From Pseudaestuariivita sp. (lineage in GTDB: Bacteria; Pseudomonadota; Alphaproteobacteria; Rhodobacterales; Rhodobacteraceae), in the NCBI GenBank assembly GCA_020629995.1, contig JAHDCH010000083.1:1-10084 (forward strand): a DNA stretch of 10,084 bases, written 5' to 3'. Both the position numbers and the translations under genes were made by a program. The notes beneath the pieces are model-generated. The model was not told the DNA's origin, ran no database searches, and worked only from the letters and a program-made list of their open reading frames with translations. The stretch's first letter is position 1. Each line of letters begins with the position of its first letter. Positions 1-5,943 of the stretch are shown here, piece after piece.

Positions 1-100
1 CAAGACGGTCTGCAAACAGCCCCATCAGCCGCCCCATGAACGGCGATCCCAGCGGGGGGCACACCTCGGCCTGGGTGCGGAAGGCGGCGTGCAGGGTCAC
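1..100 (-). CDS. DUF2332-like protein, N-terminal 33 codons only (runs off the window)
   Basis: A minus-strand reading frame opens at a GTG (100-98) that overlaps the pth stop codon as GTGA, and stays open to the window edge. The 33 visible residues include an FRTQAEVC segment, then LGSPFMGRLMGL and LFADRL. From memory this resembles the start of the DUF2332 family, in which an amphipathic helix is followed by a 'GSPF..RL' segment. The biochemical role of that family is not known to me. The 4-base overlap suggests translational coupling with pth and shared transcription. The frame has no stop, and the overlapping-start architecture is typical of real operon partners. Only the N-terminus is available, so the family call is moderate. 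The existence of a gene here is more secure than its name. Confidence 0.62.
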   Translation of the reverse strand, partial: MTLHAAFRTQAEVCPPLGSPFMGRLMGLFADRL

Positions 101-789
101 CGGAAGCGATCCACCAGTTTTTGCAGCGGCGAGCGTGCATCGGCGGGCGCCTCATCGGGCTCGGCCAAGCCCGCCTCGGCAGGGGGCGGCGGCGCCTTGG
201 GCTGCGAGGTCGAGCTGCGCGGCGGCGCAACCTGCAGCGCGACCGCGTTCATGAACCGGCCATGGTCGCCTTCGGCCAGCGAGGCGGCCCCGTTCGAGAT
301 GCCGGTCAAAAGCGGCTCGAGCCAGGCATCGTCTGCCTTTGGGAAATCCTTGAGCACGTAGGTGGGCACCAGCTCTTTTCGGCCCGGATGACCAACACCG
401 AGACGCACGCGGGTATAGCCGTCGCCGATGTTGGCATGCAGCGAACGCAGGCCATTGTGACCCGCGTGGCCGCCACCCTGCTTGACCTTGAACTTGGCCG
501 GAGCGAGGTCGATTTCGTCATGCAGGACGATGATGTCGGCGGGGTCGAGCTTGTAGAATTGCGCGGCGGCCTGAACCGAATGGCCGGACTTGTTCATGTA
601 GGTTTCGGGCTTGAGAAGCAGCACCTTTTCCGACCCCAGCCGTCCTTCGCTGATCTGGCCCTGAAATTTGGCCCGCCACGGAGCAAAGCCGTGATCGGCG
701 GCGATCCGGTCCAGTGCCATAAAGCCGATGTTGTGCCGGTTGCGGGCGTATTTCGCGCCCGGGTTCCCGAGGCCGACGAGAAGGCGCAT
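97..789 (-). CDS. pth: Peptidyl-tRNA hydrolase
   Basis: Cytosolic enzyme that cleaves the ester bond of peptidyl-tRNAs released from stalled ribosomes, recycling tRNA. The 230-residue product starts with the family signature MRLLVGLGNPG and has RHNIGF. Residues corresponding to the E. coli catalytic and binding set are all present: Asn9, His19 (catalytic base), Asn66 in ETYMNKSG, Asp91 in HDEID, and Asn112 in GGGHAGHNG. The ATG at 789-787 is supported by the conserved N-terminus and a GGAG about 8 bases upstream. The catalytic domain ends near residue 186. Beyond it lies a proline/alanine-rich tail of about 45 residues ending in a basic LQKLVDRFR, so the protein is longer than the usual 190 or so. 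It lies downstream of rplY, separated by a terminator, and overlaps the next gene by GTGA. Confidence 0.97.
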   Translation of the reverse strand: MRLLVGLGNPGAKYARNRHNIGFMALDRIAADHGFAPWRAKFQGQISEGRLGSEKVLLLKPETYMNKSGHSVQAAAQFYKLDPADIIVLHDEIDLAPAKFKVKQGGGHAGHNGLRSLHANIGDGYTRVRLGVGHPGRKELVPTYVLKDFPKADDAWLEPLLTGISNGAASLAEGDHGRFMNAVALQVAPPRSSTSQPKAPPPPAEAGLAEPDEAPADARSPLQKLVDRFR

Positions 790-818
790 GGCAGGTGCTC
801 CGTTTCTGGGTGTGCCGC

Positions 819-847
819 GTTTTAGCGCGCCGCGCGGGCGGGCGCAA
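819..847 (-). promoter_or_regulatory. Candidate promoter for pth
   Basis: On the minus strand, TTGCGC (847-842) and TAAAAC (824-819) are separated by exactly 17 bases, between the rplY terminator and pth. The -35 matches the sigma-70 consensus at its TTG and the -10 at four of six positions. A start near 812 would leave a leader of about 20 bases containing the GGAG site of pth. Its position just after a terminator makes a promoter expected, but the hexamers are modest and this is inference. Confidence 0.35.
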
Positions 848-870
848 ACGGGCGCAGGTTGGTGCGGGCC

Positions 871-905
871 AAAGAAAAACGCGCCACCCGAGAGGGCAGC
901 GCGTT
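871..905 (-). terminator. Intrinsic terminator of rplY
   Basis: Read on the minus strand, AACGCGC (905-899) pairs with GCGCGTT (884-878). Inside is a small extra CCC/GGG pairing around a TCTC loop, separated from the main stem by TG/TG mismatches. The right arm runs directly into TTTTTCTTT (down to 871). It starts 28 bases after the rplY stop. Stem, GC content and U-tract are all as expected for Rho-independent termination, so rplY and pth are probably not simply one message. Confidence 0.85.
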
Positions 906-932
906 CGAAAATCTTGGCATGGGTGCCGAAGG

Positions 933-1583
933 TTATTCTTCGGTGGCCTCTGCGTCGCCCTCGCCCTCGGCCGCGCCCTCGTCGCCGTCGTCTTCGCTTT
1001 CGGCCGATTTCAGGCCCGAAGGCGCCGAGATGTTGGCGATCACAAAGTCACGGTCAATCGTCGGCTTGGCGCCGGTCGGCAGCGTCACCATCGAGATGGT
1101 CACGGTGTCGCCGATGTTCAGTTCGGAGACGTCGATCGAGATGCTTTCCGGGATGTCGCCCGCGGTCACGATCAGCTCGATCTCGGGGCGGACGGCTGTC
1201 AGGACGCCGCCCTTTTTGATGCCGGGTGCGCTGTCTTCGCCCACGAATTCAACCGGGATGAACAGGTTGATCTTGGTGGTGCGACGCAGGCGCATCAGGT
1301 CGATATGCGTCGGCAGGTCCTTGACCACGTCGCGCTGCACGTCGCGGCAGATCACGCGGACGTCGTCATGGCCGTCAACCTTGAGGTTGAACAGCGTGGA
1401 TTTGAACCGCCCGGCCTTGAGCCGCTTGAGCAGCTCGTTGAACGGAACGGAAATGGGCAGCGGGTCGGTGTCACCGCCAAAAACGATTCCAGGAACCATG
1501 CCTTCGCGGCGGGCCTGACGAGCGGCGCCCTTGCCTGTCCCCGTGCGTTCCTGGGCGTGAAGATCAGGAATTTCTCCAGCCAT
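933..1583 (-). CDS. rplY: 50S ribosomal protein L25, long (Ctc/TL5-type) form
   Basis: Binds 5S rRNA in the large ribosomal subunit; the long form is called general stress protein Ctc in Gram-positives. The 216-residue product has an N-terminal L25 domain (about residues 1-95, with the [16 protein letters not shown] segment), then the TL5/Ctc C-terminal beta domain (about 100-190). It ends in a very acidic tail ([18 protein letters not shown] and on) typical of alphaproteobacterial versions. I chose the ATG at 1583-1581 because GGAGAG lies 4 bases before it and the product starts MAGEIPDL. An in-frame ATG 12 bases earlier overlaps the ribosome binding site itself and is less likely. The gene is followed by an intrinsic terminator and preceded by an 8-bp leader hairpin. 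It neighbours pth, a common pairing in this group. Confidence 0.96.
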   Translation of the reverse strand: MAGEIPDLHAQERTGTGKGAARQARREGMVPGIVFGGDTDPLPISVPFNELLKRLKAGRFKSTLFNLKVDGHDDVRVICRDVQRDVVKDLPTHIDLMRLRRTTKINLFIPVEFVGEDSAPGIKKGGVLTAVRPEIELIVTAGDIPESISIDVSELNIGDTVTISMVTLPTGAKPTIDRDFVIANISAPSGLKSAESEDDGDEGAAEGEGDAEATEE

Positions 1584-1602
1584 GTAACTCTCCATTGGTG
1601 GG

Positions 1603-1631
1603 GCGGGCATCCTCCAAGGCTGTATGCCCGC
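1603..1631 (-). promoter_or_regulatory. Hairpin in the rplY leader
   Basis: Perfect 8-bp inverted repeat: GCGGGCAT (1603-1610) and ATGCCCGC (1624-1631) around a 13-base loop. On the rplY message the stem would end 10 bases before the GGAGAG ribosome binding site. No U-run follows it, so it is not a terminator. It might be a protein-binding leader element, as in several ribosomal protein messages, or an operator. The function is inference; the repeat itself is plain in the sequence. I saw no convincing sigma-70 promoter for rplY in 1584-1751. Confidence 0.4.
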
Positions 1632-1751
1632 GTGAAGGCTGCGCAATAGACCGGATGGGGACGTTTGAAAAGGGGGAAGTGTTGCAAGGCGGTAAGAGTT
1701 TTTGTGCACGGGGCGCTTGCGGGTGCCGCAAAGGCGTGACACCGCTGCGCC

Positions 1752-2885
1752 ATGAGCTGGACCCGAGATTTTCGCCTGTCGCGCGCGACGCTGCCTGCTT
1801 TCATGGCCCAGGGGGTGCTGTGGGGCGCATATGCCGCCTATGTGCCTGACATCAAGGCTGCGCTGGATGCAGGCGACGGGGCGTTCGGGATTGCCCTGCT
1901 GTTCGGGTCCGCTGGGGCGGTGACGGCGATGCTGTCGGCGCCGTGGTTCGACCGGGTGACCGGCAAATGGGCGATGGCGCTGGGTGCGGTGGCGTTGCTG
2001 GGCGCAGGGCAATTCATGGTCAGCGCGCCGGTGCTGTGGATCTTTGCCATCGCGCTGTTCTTTACCGGCGCGGCGTCGGGGCTGCACGACGTGGTGATGA
2101 ATGCCCGCCTTGCGGGGATCGAAGGGGCCGAGAATGCATCGCTGATGAACCTGAACCACGGGTTCTTTTCGGTGGCCTACGCGGTTGCGGCGTTTTCATC
2201 GGGCCTTGCGAGACAGGGCGGCGTGCCGGTCGAGGTGACGTTCGCGGTCTGGCTTGGGATCGTGGCCATCGCCGCGTGGTGGATGATCGAGCCGCCACGC
2301 GACGCGCCCGAAGACGATGGCACAGCGCCGGGGTTCAGGCTGTCGCGGCCTGTGTGGTGGGGCGGGCTGATCGTACTGGTTGCCTTTCTGACCGAGAACG
2401 CGACCGAAGGCTGGTCGGCGCTGCATATCGAGAGATCGCTGGGCGGCAACGCGGCCGAGGGCGCGCTGGGGCCCACCATGCTGGGCCTGACGATGGCGGT
2501 TGGGCGATTGTCGGGGCAGGCTGTGGTGGCCCGGTTTGACGAGGGCACGGTGACGCTGTGGGCTGCGCTGTTGTCGGCGGTGGGGGCATTGATCGCGGCG
2601 GGCGCGCAGGCCGAATGGATGGCCTATGTCGGTTTTGCGGTGCTGGGGCTGGGGGTCAGCGTGATCGCGCCCATGGTGCTGGCGCTGGTCGGGCGCCGCG
2701 TGCCGCCGCACCGCCGCACGGTGGCGATCAGCCGGGTGGCGATCATCGGTTATTTCGGCTTTTTCATCGGTCCGCCCATGATGGGGCTGGTGAGCGAGGC
2801 CGTGGGCCTGCGCTGGTCGTTCGTATGCGTCGCGGTGTTGCTGGCGTCAGTCCCGCTGTGCCTGAGAATGCTGCGCCGGGACTGA
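1752..2885 (+). CDS. MFS transporter, YbjJ-like
   Basis: Inner-membrane secondary transporter of the major facilitator superfamily; substrate unknown. The 377-residue product shows about twelve hydrophobic segments (roughly residues 14-32, 45-65, 73-90, 92-110, 135-155, 162-180, 202-220, 240-260, 268-285, 288-310, 322-345 and 351-370) with a longer hydrophilic loop at about 180-200. [13 protein letters not shown] followed by [14 protein letters not shown], and [12 protein letters not shown], fit the E. coli YbjJ/fucose-permease-like branch as I recall it. The ATG at 1752 lacks a clear Shine-Dalgarno sequence. A short hairpin (TTGCGG, GTG, CCGCAA; 1717-1731) sits 20 bases upstream. ATG at 1803 is an alternative start but would remove part of helix 1. 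It is divergent from rplY and followed by a terminator, so probably monocistronic. Confidence 0.88.
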   Translation: MSWTRDFRLSRATLPAFMAQGVLWGAYAAYVPDIKAALDAGDGAFGIALLFGSAGAVTAMLSAPWFDRVTGKWAMALGAVALLGAGQFMVSAPVLWIFAIALFFTGAASGLHDVVMNARLAGIEGAENASLMNLNHGFFSVAYAVAAFSSGLARQGGVPVEVTFAVWLGIVAIAAWWMIEPPRDAPEDDGTAPGFRLSRPVWWGGLIVLVAFLTENATEGWSALHIERSLGGNAAEGALGPTMLGLTMAVGRLSGQAVVARFDEGTVTLWAALLSAVGALIAAGAQAEWMAYVGFAVLGLGVSVIAPMVLALVGRRVPPHRRTVAISRVAIIGYFGFFIGPPMMGLVSEAVGLRWSFVCVAVLLASVPLCLRMLRRD

Positions 2886-2907
2886 ATTATACGGGTCAAT
2901 TCAAAGG

Positions 2908-2933
2908 AGCGCGCTGCGCGCGCGCTGGTTTTT
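2908..2933 (+). terminator. Terminator after the MFS gene
   Basis: AGCGCGC (2908-2914), loop TGCGC and GCGCGCT (2920-2926) form a 7-bp GC stem, followed by GG and TTTTT (2929-2933), 22 bases after the MFS stop. On the minus strand the same stem is followed by CCTTTG, so it may also help stop lldD transcription. Confidence 0.8.
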
Positions 2934-2954
2934 GGTGCCCGGCGGCTGGCGTCA

Positions 2955-3024
2955 GGCCAAGGCCGGGCGGGCCGGGGCGCGGGTGCAGAGCGCCTCCGGC
3001 GGCCATATTTTCAAAGAGAAGAAG
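2955..3024 (+). repeat. Dispersed intergenic repeat, copy A
   Basis: This stretch shares two blocks, in the same order and orientation, with 7328-7385. The first is GGCC-AAGGC-GGGCGGGCCGGGG, allowing one-base indels. The second is GCCTCCGGCGG..ATATTT followed after a few bases by AGAAGAAG. Copy A has about 12 extra bases between the blocks. It lies between the convergent ends of the MFS gene and lldD, and its right end supplies the last codons of lldD. From memory, intergenic sequences of this form recur in Rhodobacteraceae genomes. It encodes no protein I can recognise. Confidence 0.7.
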
Positions 3025-4189
3025 CGGGCAGGTGGGTGCGGCCGAAATCGGGAGGGAGCAGCAGGACGTTGCGGTCCAGCTGGTCCACGGTCTGGCGGCC
3101 GCAGAGGGCCATGGTGGTGTCGAGTTCCTTGTGGATGACCTCGAGGGATTTGGTGACGCCTGCTTCGCCCATGGCCCCCAGCCCGTAGACAAAGGCGCGG
3201 CCGATCATCGTGCCTTTGGCGCCGAGGGCCAGAGCCTTGAGCACGTCCTGGCCTGAGCGTATGCCGCTGTCGAGCCAGACGTCGGTTTTGCTGCCTACCG
3301 CATCGACGATGGCGGGGAGGGCTTCGATTGAGGACATGGCGCCGTCAAGCTGGCGGCCGCCATGGTTGGAGACGACAATGGCATCGGCGCCGGTGGCGGC
3401 AGCACGTTCGGCGTCCTCGGGATCAAGGATGCCTTTGAGGATGACCTTGCCGCCCCAGAGGTCCATCAGGCGTTTGACCTGATCCCAGTCGAGCCGGGGG
3501 TCGAATTGTTCGGCTGTCCAGGCACCCAGGGACGAAGTGTCGGAAATGCCGTCGACATGGCCGACGATGTTGCCGAATTCGCGGCGCTTGGTGGCCAGCA
3601 TCTCGAGCCCCCAGGACCATTTTGTGGCCAGGTCCGCCATCACGGGAAGGGTCAGTTTAGGCGGGGCGGAGAGGCCGTTCTTGAGATCCTGGTGGCGTTG
3701 GCCGAGGATCTGAAGATCGAGCGTGATGACAAGGGCCGAACATTGGGCCGCCTTGGCGCGTTCGATCAGGCGGGTGGTGAAGTCCATGTCCTTCATCGTG
3801 TAAAGCTGAAACCAGAAGGGCGCGGAGGTTGCCTCGGCCACGTCTTCGATGGAACAGATCGACATGGTCGACAGGGTGAAGGGCACGCCGAATTTGGCGG
3901 CGGCGCGGGCGGCTTTGATTTCGCCATCGGCTGATTGCATGCCGGTCAGGCCCACGGGGGCGAGGGCCACGGGCATGGCAACGTCCTGGCCGGCCATGGT
4001 GGAGGCCGTTGAGCGGCCGGTCATGTCGACGGCCACACGCTGGCGCAGGCGGATGCGGTCAAAGTCGGATGAATTGGCGCGGAAGGTCTGTTCGGTCCAC
4101 GACCCGGATTCGCAGTAATCATAGAACATCTTGGGCACGCGGCGTTTGTAGCGGCGTTTGAGGTCATCGATGTTGGTGATCACGGGCAT
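3011..4189 (-). CDS. lldD: FMN-dependent L-lactate dehydrogenase / 2-hydroxyacid oxidase family
   Basis: Oxidises an (S)-2-hydroxy acid, most likely L-lactate, to the 2-oxo acid using FMN. LldD-type enzymes are membrane-associated and pass electrons to quinone. The 392-residue product carries the family hallmarks: MPVALAPVGLTGM (72-84), FTLSTMSICSIEDVAEA (104-120), FQLY (127-130), Lys252 in VILKGILDPEDA, the active-site motif SNHGGRQLDG (274-283; His276 base, Arg279 substrate carboxylate) and the FMN-phosphate region DSGIRSGQDV (307-316). Length matches E. coli LldD (396). The ATG at 4189 has AGGA 7 bases upstream and gives a standard N-terminus; longer in-frame starts run through the control region. 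The last residues (ASSL) are encoded by the dispersed repeat. An inverted repeat adjoins its ribosome binding site. Related 2-hydroxyacid substrates (mandelate, glycolate) cannot be excluded. Confidence 0.88.
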   Translation of the reverse strand: MPVITNIDDLKRRYKRRVPKMFYDYCESGSWTEQTFRANSSDFDRIRLRQRVAVDMTGRSTASTMAGQDVAMPVALAPVGLTGMQSADGEIKAARAAAKFGVPFTLSTMSICSIEDVAEATSAPFWFQLYTMKDMDFTTRLIERAKAAQCSALVITLDLQILGQRHQDLKNGLSAPPKLTLPVMADLATKWSWGLEMLATKRREFGNIVGHVDGISDTSSLGAWTAEQFDPRLDWDQVKRLMDLWGGKVILKGILDPEDAERAAATGADAIVVSNHGGRQLDGAMSSIEALPAIVDAVGSKTDVWLDSGIRSGQDVLKALALGAKGTMIGRAFVYGLGAMGEAGVTKSLEVIHKELDTTMALCGRQTVDQLDRNVLLLPPDFGRTHLPASSL

Positions 4190-4201
4190 GTCAAAATCCT
4201 G

Positions 4202-4228
4202 ATATTGGTTCGATTTACTTACCAATAT
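4202..4228. promoter_or_regulatory. Inverted repeat, candidate lldD operator
   Basis: ATATTGGT (4202-4209) and ACCAATAT (4221-4228) form a perfect 8-bp dyad with an 11-base spacer. It lies one base upstream of the AGGA site of lldD. On the minus strand a TTGCAA lies 17 bases before TAAGTA, which falls inside the dyad, so a bound protein could block the promoter. The arms resemble TTGGT/ACCAA half-sites of FadR-subfamily GntR regulators (PdhR, LldR), but those operators have much shorter spacers. It could instead be an RNA stem in the lldD leader. Confidence 0.5.
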
Positions 4229-4260
4229 GGCCCTTGGATTGCAAGATGTTCGGAAAGTGG

Positions 4261-4329
4261 TACGATTTCGTATTTTATTGTGGCATTTGGTGCGGCATCG
4301 TACTAAATGGTCCGACATCGTATTAATGG
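4261..4329 (+). promoter_or_regulatory. Cluster of WTCGTA half-sites upstream of the nitroreductase-MarR unit
   Basis: TACGATTTCGTA (4261-4272) is a dyad made of two WTCGTA half-sites. Two direct copies of CATCGTAYTAA follow at 4296 and 4316. The plus-oriented half-sites start at 4267, 4297 and 4317, so spacings are 30 and 20 bases, near whole helical turns. The last repeat runs into the GGAG ribosome binding site (4328-4331). A -10-like TATTTT (4271-4276) or TACTAA (4301-4306) would lie inside the array. The obvious candidate ligand is the MarR-family protein encoded downstream; that link is inference. Confidence 0.55.
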
Positions 4330-4337
4330 AGATTGAA

Positions 4338-5480
4338 ATGGCTGAACTGACGCGACGCAAGACATTGGCACTGATCGGGGGCGGGACGCTTTTGGCGGCA
4401 GGAGGGGTGGCCGCGGACCTGGTGACTCCGCCCACACAAGCGCTGAAACCCTGGGCGCAGGCGGGGCGATATGCCGATCCGCGCATGCGCGCGCTAAGCT
4501 GGGCGATCCTGGCGCCCAACCCGCACAACCGTCAGCCTTGGCTGGTGGACCTGCGCGAGGCGGACCGTGTGACGCTGTACGTGGATACAGACCGGCTGCT
4601 GCCGCATACGGATCCGTTCAGCCGGCAGATCGTGATCGGGCTGGGGTGCTTTCTTGAAACGCTCCAGATCGCGGCAGCGGCGGATGGGTGGCGGACGGAG
4701 CTCGATGTGTTTCCGCGAGGTGCGGATGATGCGGCGCTGGACCGCAGGCCGGTGGCGGTGATCACATTCGAGGAGGGTGGCAAGGGGGATGCGGATTTTG
4801 CGATGATCCCGCACAGGCGGACGCAGAAAGAGCCGTATGACCTGACACGCGAGGTGCCGGTGGCCGAGCTGGCCGGAGTGGTGGGCGCGGCCCGGCACGG
4901 AAGCCGGGCGGACGGGACGGTGGCGGCAGCCGAGTTGCCGGCCTTGAGGCGGCTTTCGGAAGAGGCGCTGAGGATCGAACTGGAGACGCCGAGGACCTAC
5001 AGGGAATCGGTGGATCTGTTCAGGATCGGGCGCAAAGAGGTGAACGCGAACCCCGACGGCATAGACTTTTCCGGGCCGATGTTCCAGGCGCTGGCGCGGC
5101 TGGGATTGTTCAGCCGCGAAGTGGCGCTGGAAGGGGACAGCATGGCGTTTCAGGCAGGCTATGACGCGGTGATGGAGAATGCGCGGACGGCCATGGGCTA
5201 TGTCTGGCTGTGCACGCAAGGCAACGGGCGGGTCGATCAGATTGCAGCGGGGCGCGACTGGATGCGGGTGCATCTTGCGGCGACGCGCGCAGGCGTGGCG
5301 CTTCAGCCGCTGAGCCAGGCCTTGCAGGAATATCCGGAGATGGCAGGGCTGTACGGAGCCGCGCATGAGCGGCTGGCCAAGCCCGGGGAAACCGTGCAAA
5401 TGTGGGCAAGGCTTGGATATTCACCGAAGGTGCCACAGAGCCCGCGTTGGCCGCTGGAGGCAAAGATCATGCATGGATGA
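4338..5480 (+). CDS. Acg-type FMN nitroreductase with twin-arginine signal
   Basis: Predicted FMN-binding oxidoreductase of the nitroreductase superfamily, Acg branch. The 380-residue protein begins MAELTRRKTLALIGGG and continues hydrophobic to about residue 27, a recognisable Tat signal (Arg6-Arg7), so it is probably exported folded with its flavin to the periplasm. Family features are AILAPNPHNRQPW (57-68), the first flavin-binding loop; LPHTDPFSRQIVIGLG (88-103); HRRTQKEPY (159-167); and a C-terminal LGYSPKVPQSPRWPLE (359-374). Acg proteins (M. tuberculosis Rv2032 and relatives) often lack ordinary nitroreductase activity, so substrate and role are open. The ATG at 4338 has GGAG 6 bases upstream; earlier in-frame starts run into the operator array. 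It overlaps the following MarR gene by 8 bases. Confidence 0.82.
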   Translation: MAELTRRKTLALIGGGTLLAAGGVAADLVTPPTQALKPWAQAGRYADPRMRALSWAILAPNPHNRQPWLVDLREADRVTLYVDTDRLLPHTDPFSRQIVIGLGCFLETLQIAAAADGWRTELDVFPRGADDAALDRRPVAVITFEEGGKGDADFAMIPHRRTQKEPYDLTREVPVAELAGVVGAARHGSRADGTVAAAELPALRRLSEEALRIELETPRTYRESVDLFRIGRKEVNANPDGIDFSGPMFQALARLGLFSREVALEGDSMAFQAGYDAVMENARTAMGYVWLCTQGNGRVDQIAAGRDWMRVHLAATRAGVALQPLSQALQEYPEMAGLYGAAHERLAKPGETVQMWARLGYSPKVPQSPRWPLEAKIMHG

Positions 5481-5931
5481 CCGCGATGCGCCGGCGTATT
5501 TTGCGCTGTTCAACGAGATCGGGATCCTGAGCCAGCTGAGCCGCGCCGCACTGGAGGCGCGGCTGCCGAACGGGTTGCTGGTGACGCATTTCGGGGTGGT
5601 GAACCACCTGATCCGGGTCAAGGACGGGCAGACGCCGCTGGTGCTGGCGCGGGCGTTTCAGGTGCCCAAGACATCGATGACGCACACGTTGGCGGGGCTG
5701 GAGCGGCACGGGCTGGTCGAGATGCGGCCCAACCCGAAGGATGCCCGCAGCAAGTGCGTCTGGCTGACAGACGCCGGGCGCGCATTTCGCGATCAGGCGG
5801 TGGCCGATATATCTTTCATGATGGCGCCGCTGGCCGAAGCCTTTGCACCCGAGCGCGCGGCGGCGCTGCTGCCGGAGCTTGCGGCGCTGCGTCAGGTGAT
5901 GGACGCCGCAAGGGACGGGGAAGATGGGTGA
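5473..5931 (+). CDS. MarR-family transcriptional regulator
   Basis: 152-residue winged-helix DNA-binding protein; dimer formation is expected for the family. The wHTH spans roughly residues 38-105. TPLVLARAF (54-62) and KTSMTHTLAGLERHGLV (66-82) give helix-turn-helix and recognition helix. The wing NPKDARSKCVWLTDAG (87-102) carries the conserved Asp-x-Arg. Flanking N- and C-terminal helices would form the dimer interface. The only cysteine is Cys95, in the wing rather than the N-terminal position used by OhrR-type peroxide sensors, so redox sensing is not evident. The ATG at 5473 lies inside the end of the nitroreductase gene (8-base overlap in another frame), indicating coupled translation. 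It is probably the regulator of its own operon through the half-sites at 4261-4329. The effector is unknown. Confidence 0.88.
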   Translation: MDDRDAPAYFALFNEIGILSQLSRAALEARLPNGLLVTHFGVVNHLIRVKDGQTPLVLARAFQVPKTSMTHTLAGLERHGLVEMRPNPKDARSKCVWLTDAGRAFRDQAVADISFMMAPLAEAFAPERAAALLPELAALRQVMDAARDGEDG

Positions 5932-5943
5932 CGAGCACCCATC
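5923..5943. terminator. Shared hairpin between convergent MarR and thioesterase genes
   Basis: GATGGGTG (5923-5930), loop ACGAG and CACCCATC (5936-5943) form a perfect 8-bp stem that includes the MarR stop codon and abuts the thioesterase stop at 5944. No U-run follows on either strand. With only 12 bases between the two stop codons this is the only candidate structure for ending both converging transcripts. Confidence 0.5.

Noticed and set aside
121..825. 234-codon plus-strand frame opposite pth
   Set aside because: Shadow of pth, whose catalytic residues are all present; composition is not protein-like.
795..1649. 284-codon plus-strand frame opposite rplY
   Set aside because: Shadow of rplY; it passes through the rplY terminator hairpin and has no family resemblance.
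1665..1710. Possible sigma-70 promoter for the MFS gene (TTGAAA or TTGCAA)
   Set aside because: No acceptable -10 hexamer at 16-18 bases from either hexamer.
1584..2159. Upstream extension of rplY into a 408-codon frame antisense to the MFS gene
   Set aside because: The extra 192 residues are low-complexity Arg/His/Pro sequence. The L25 N-terminus and GGAGAG site fix the start at 1583.
4190..4528. Longer N-terminus for lldD starting at 4528
   Set aside because: It would run through the divergent control region and the nitroreductase 5' end. LldD homologues start near MPVITNIDDL and an AGGA site supports 4189.
4494..5399. 301-codon minus-strand frame opposite the nitroreductase gene
   Set aside because: His/Arg/Pro-rich shadow of a well-supported plus-strand coding sequence with no promoter or ribosome binding site seen.
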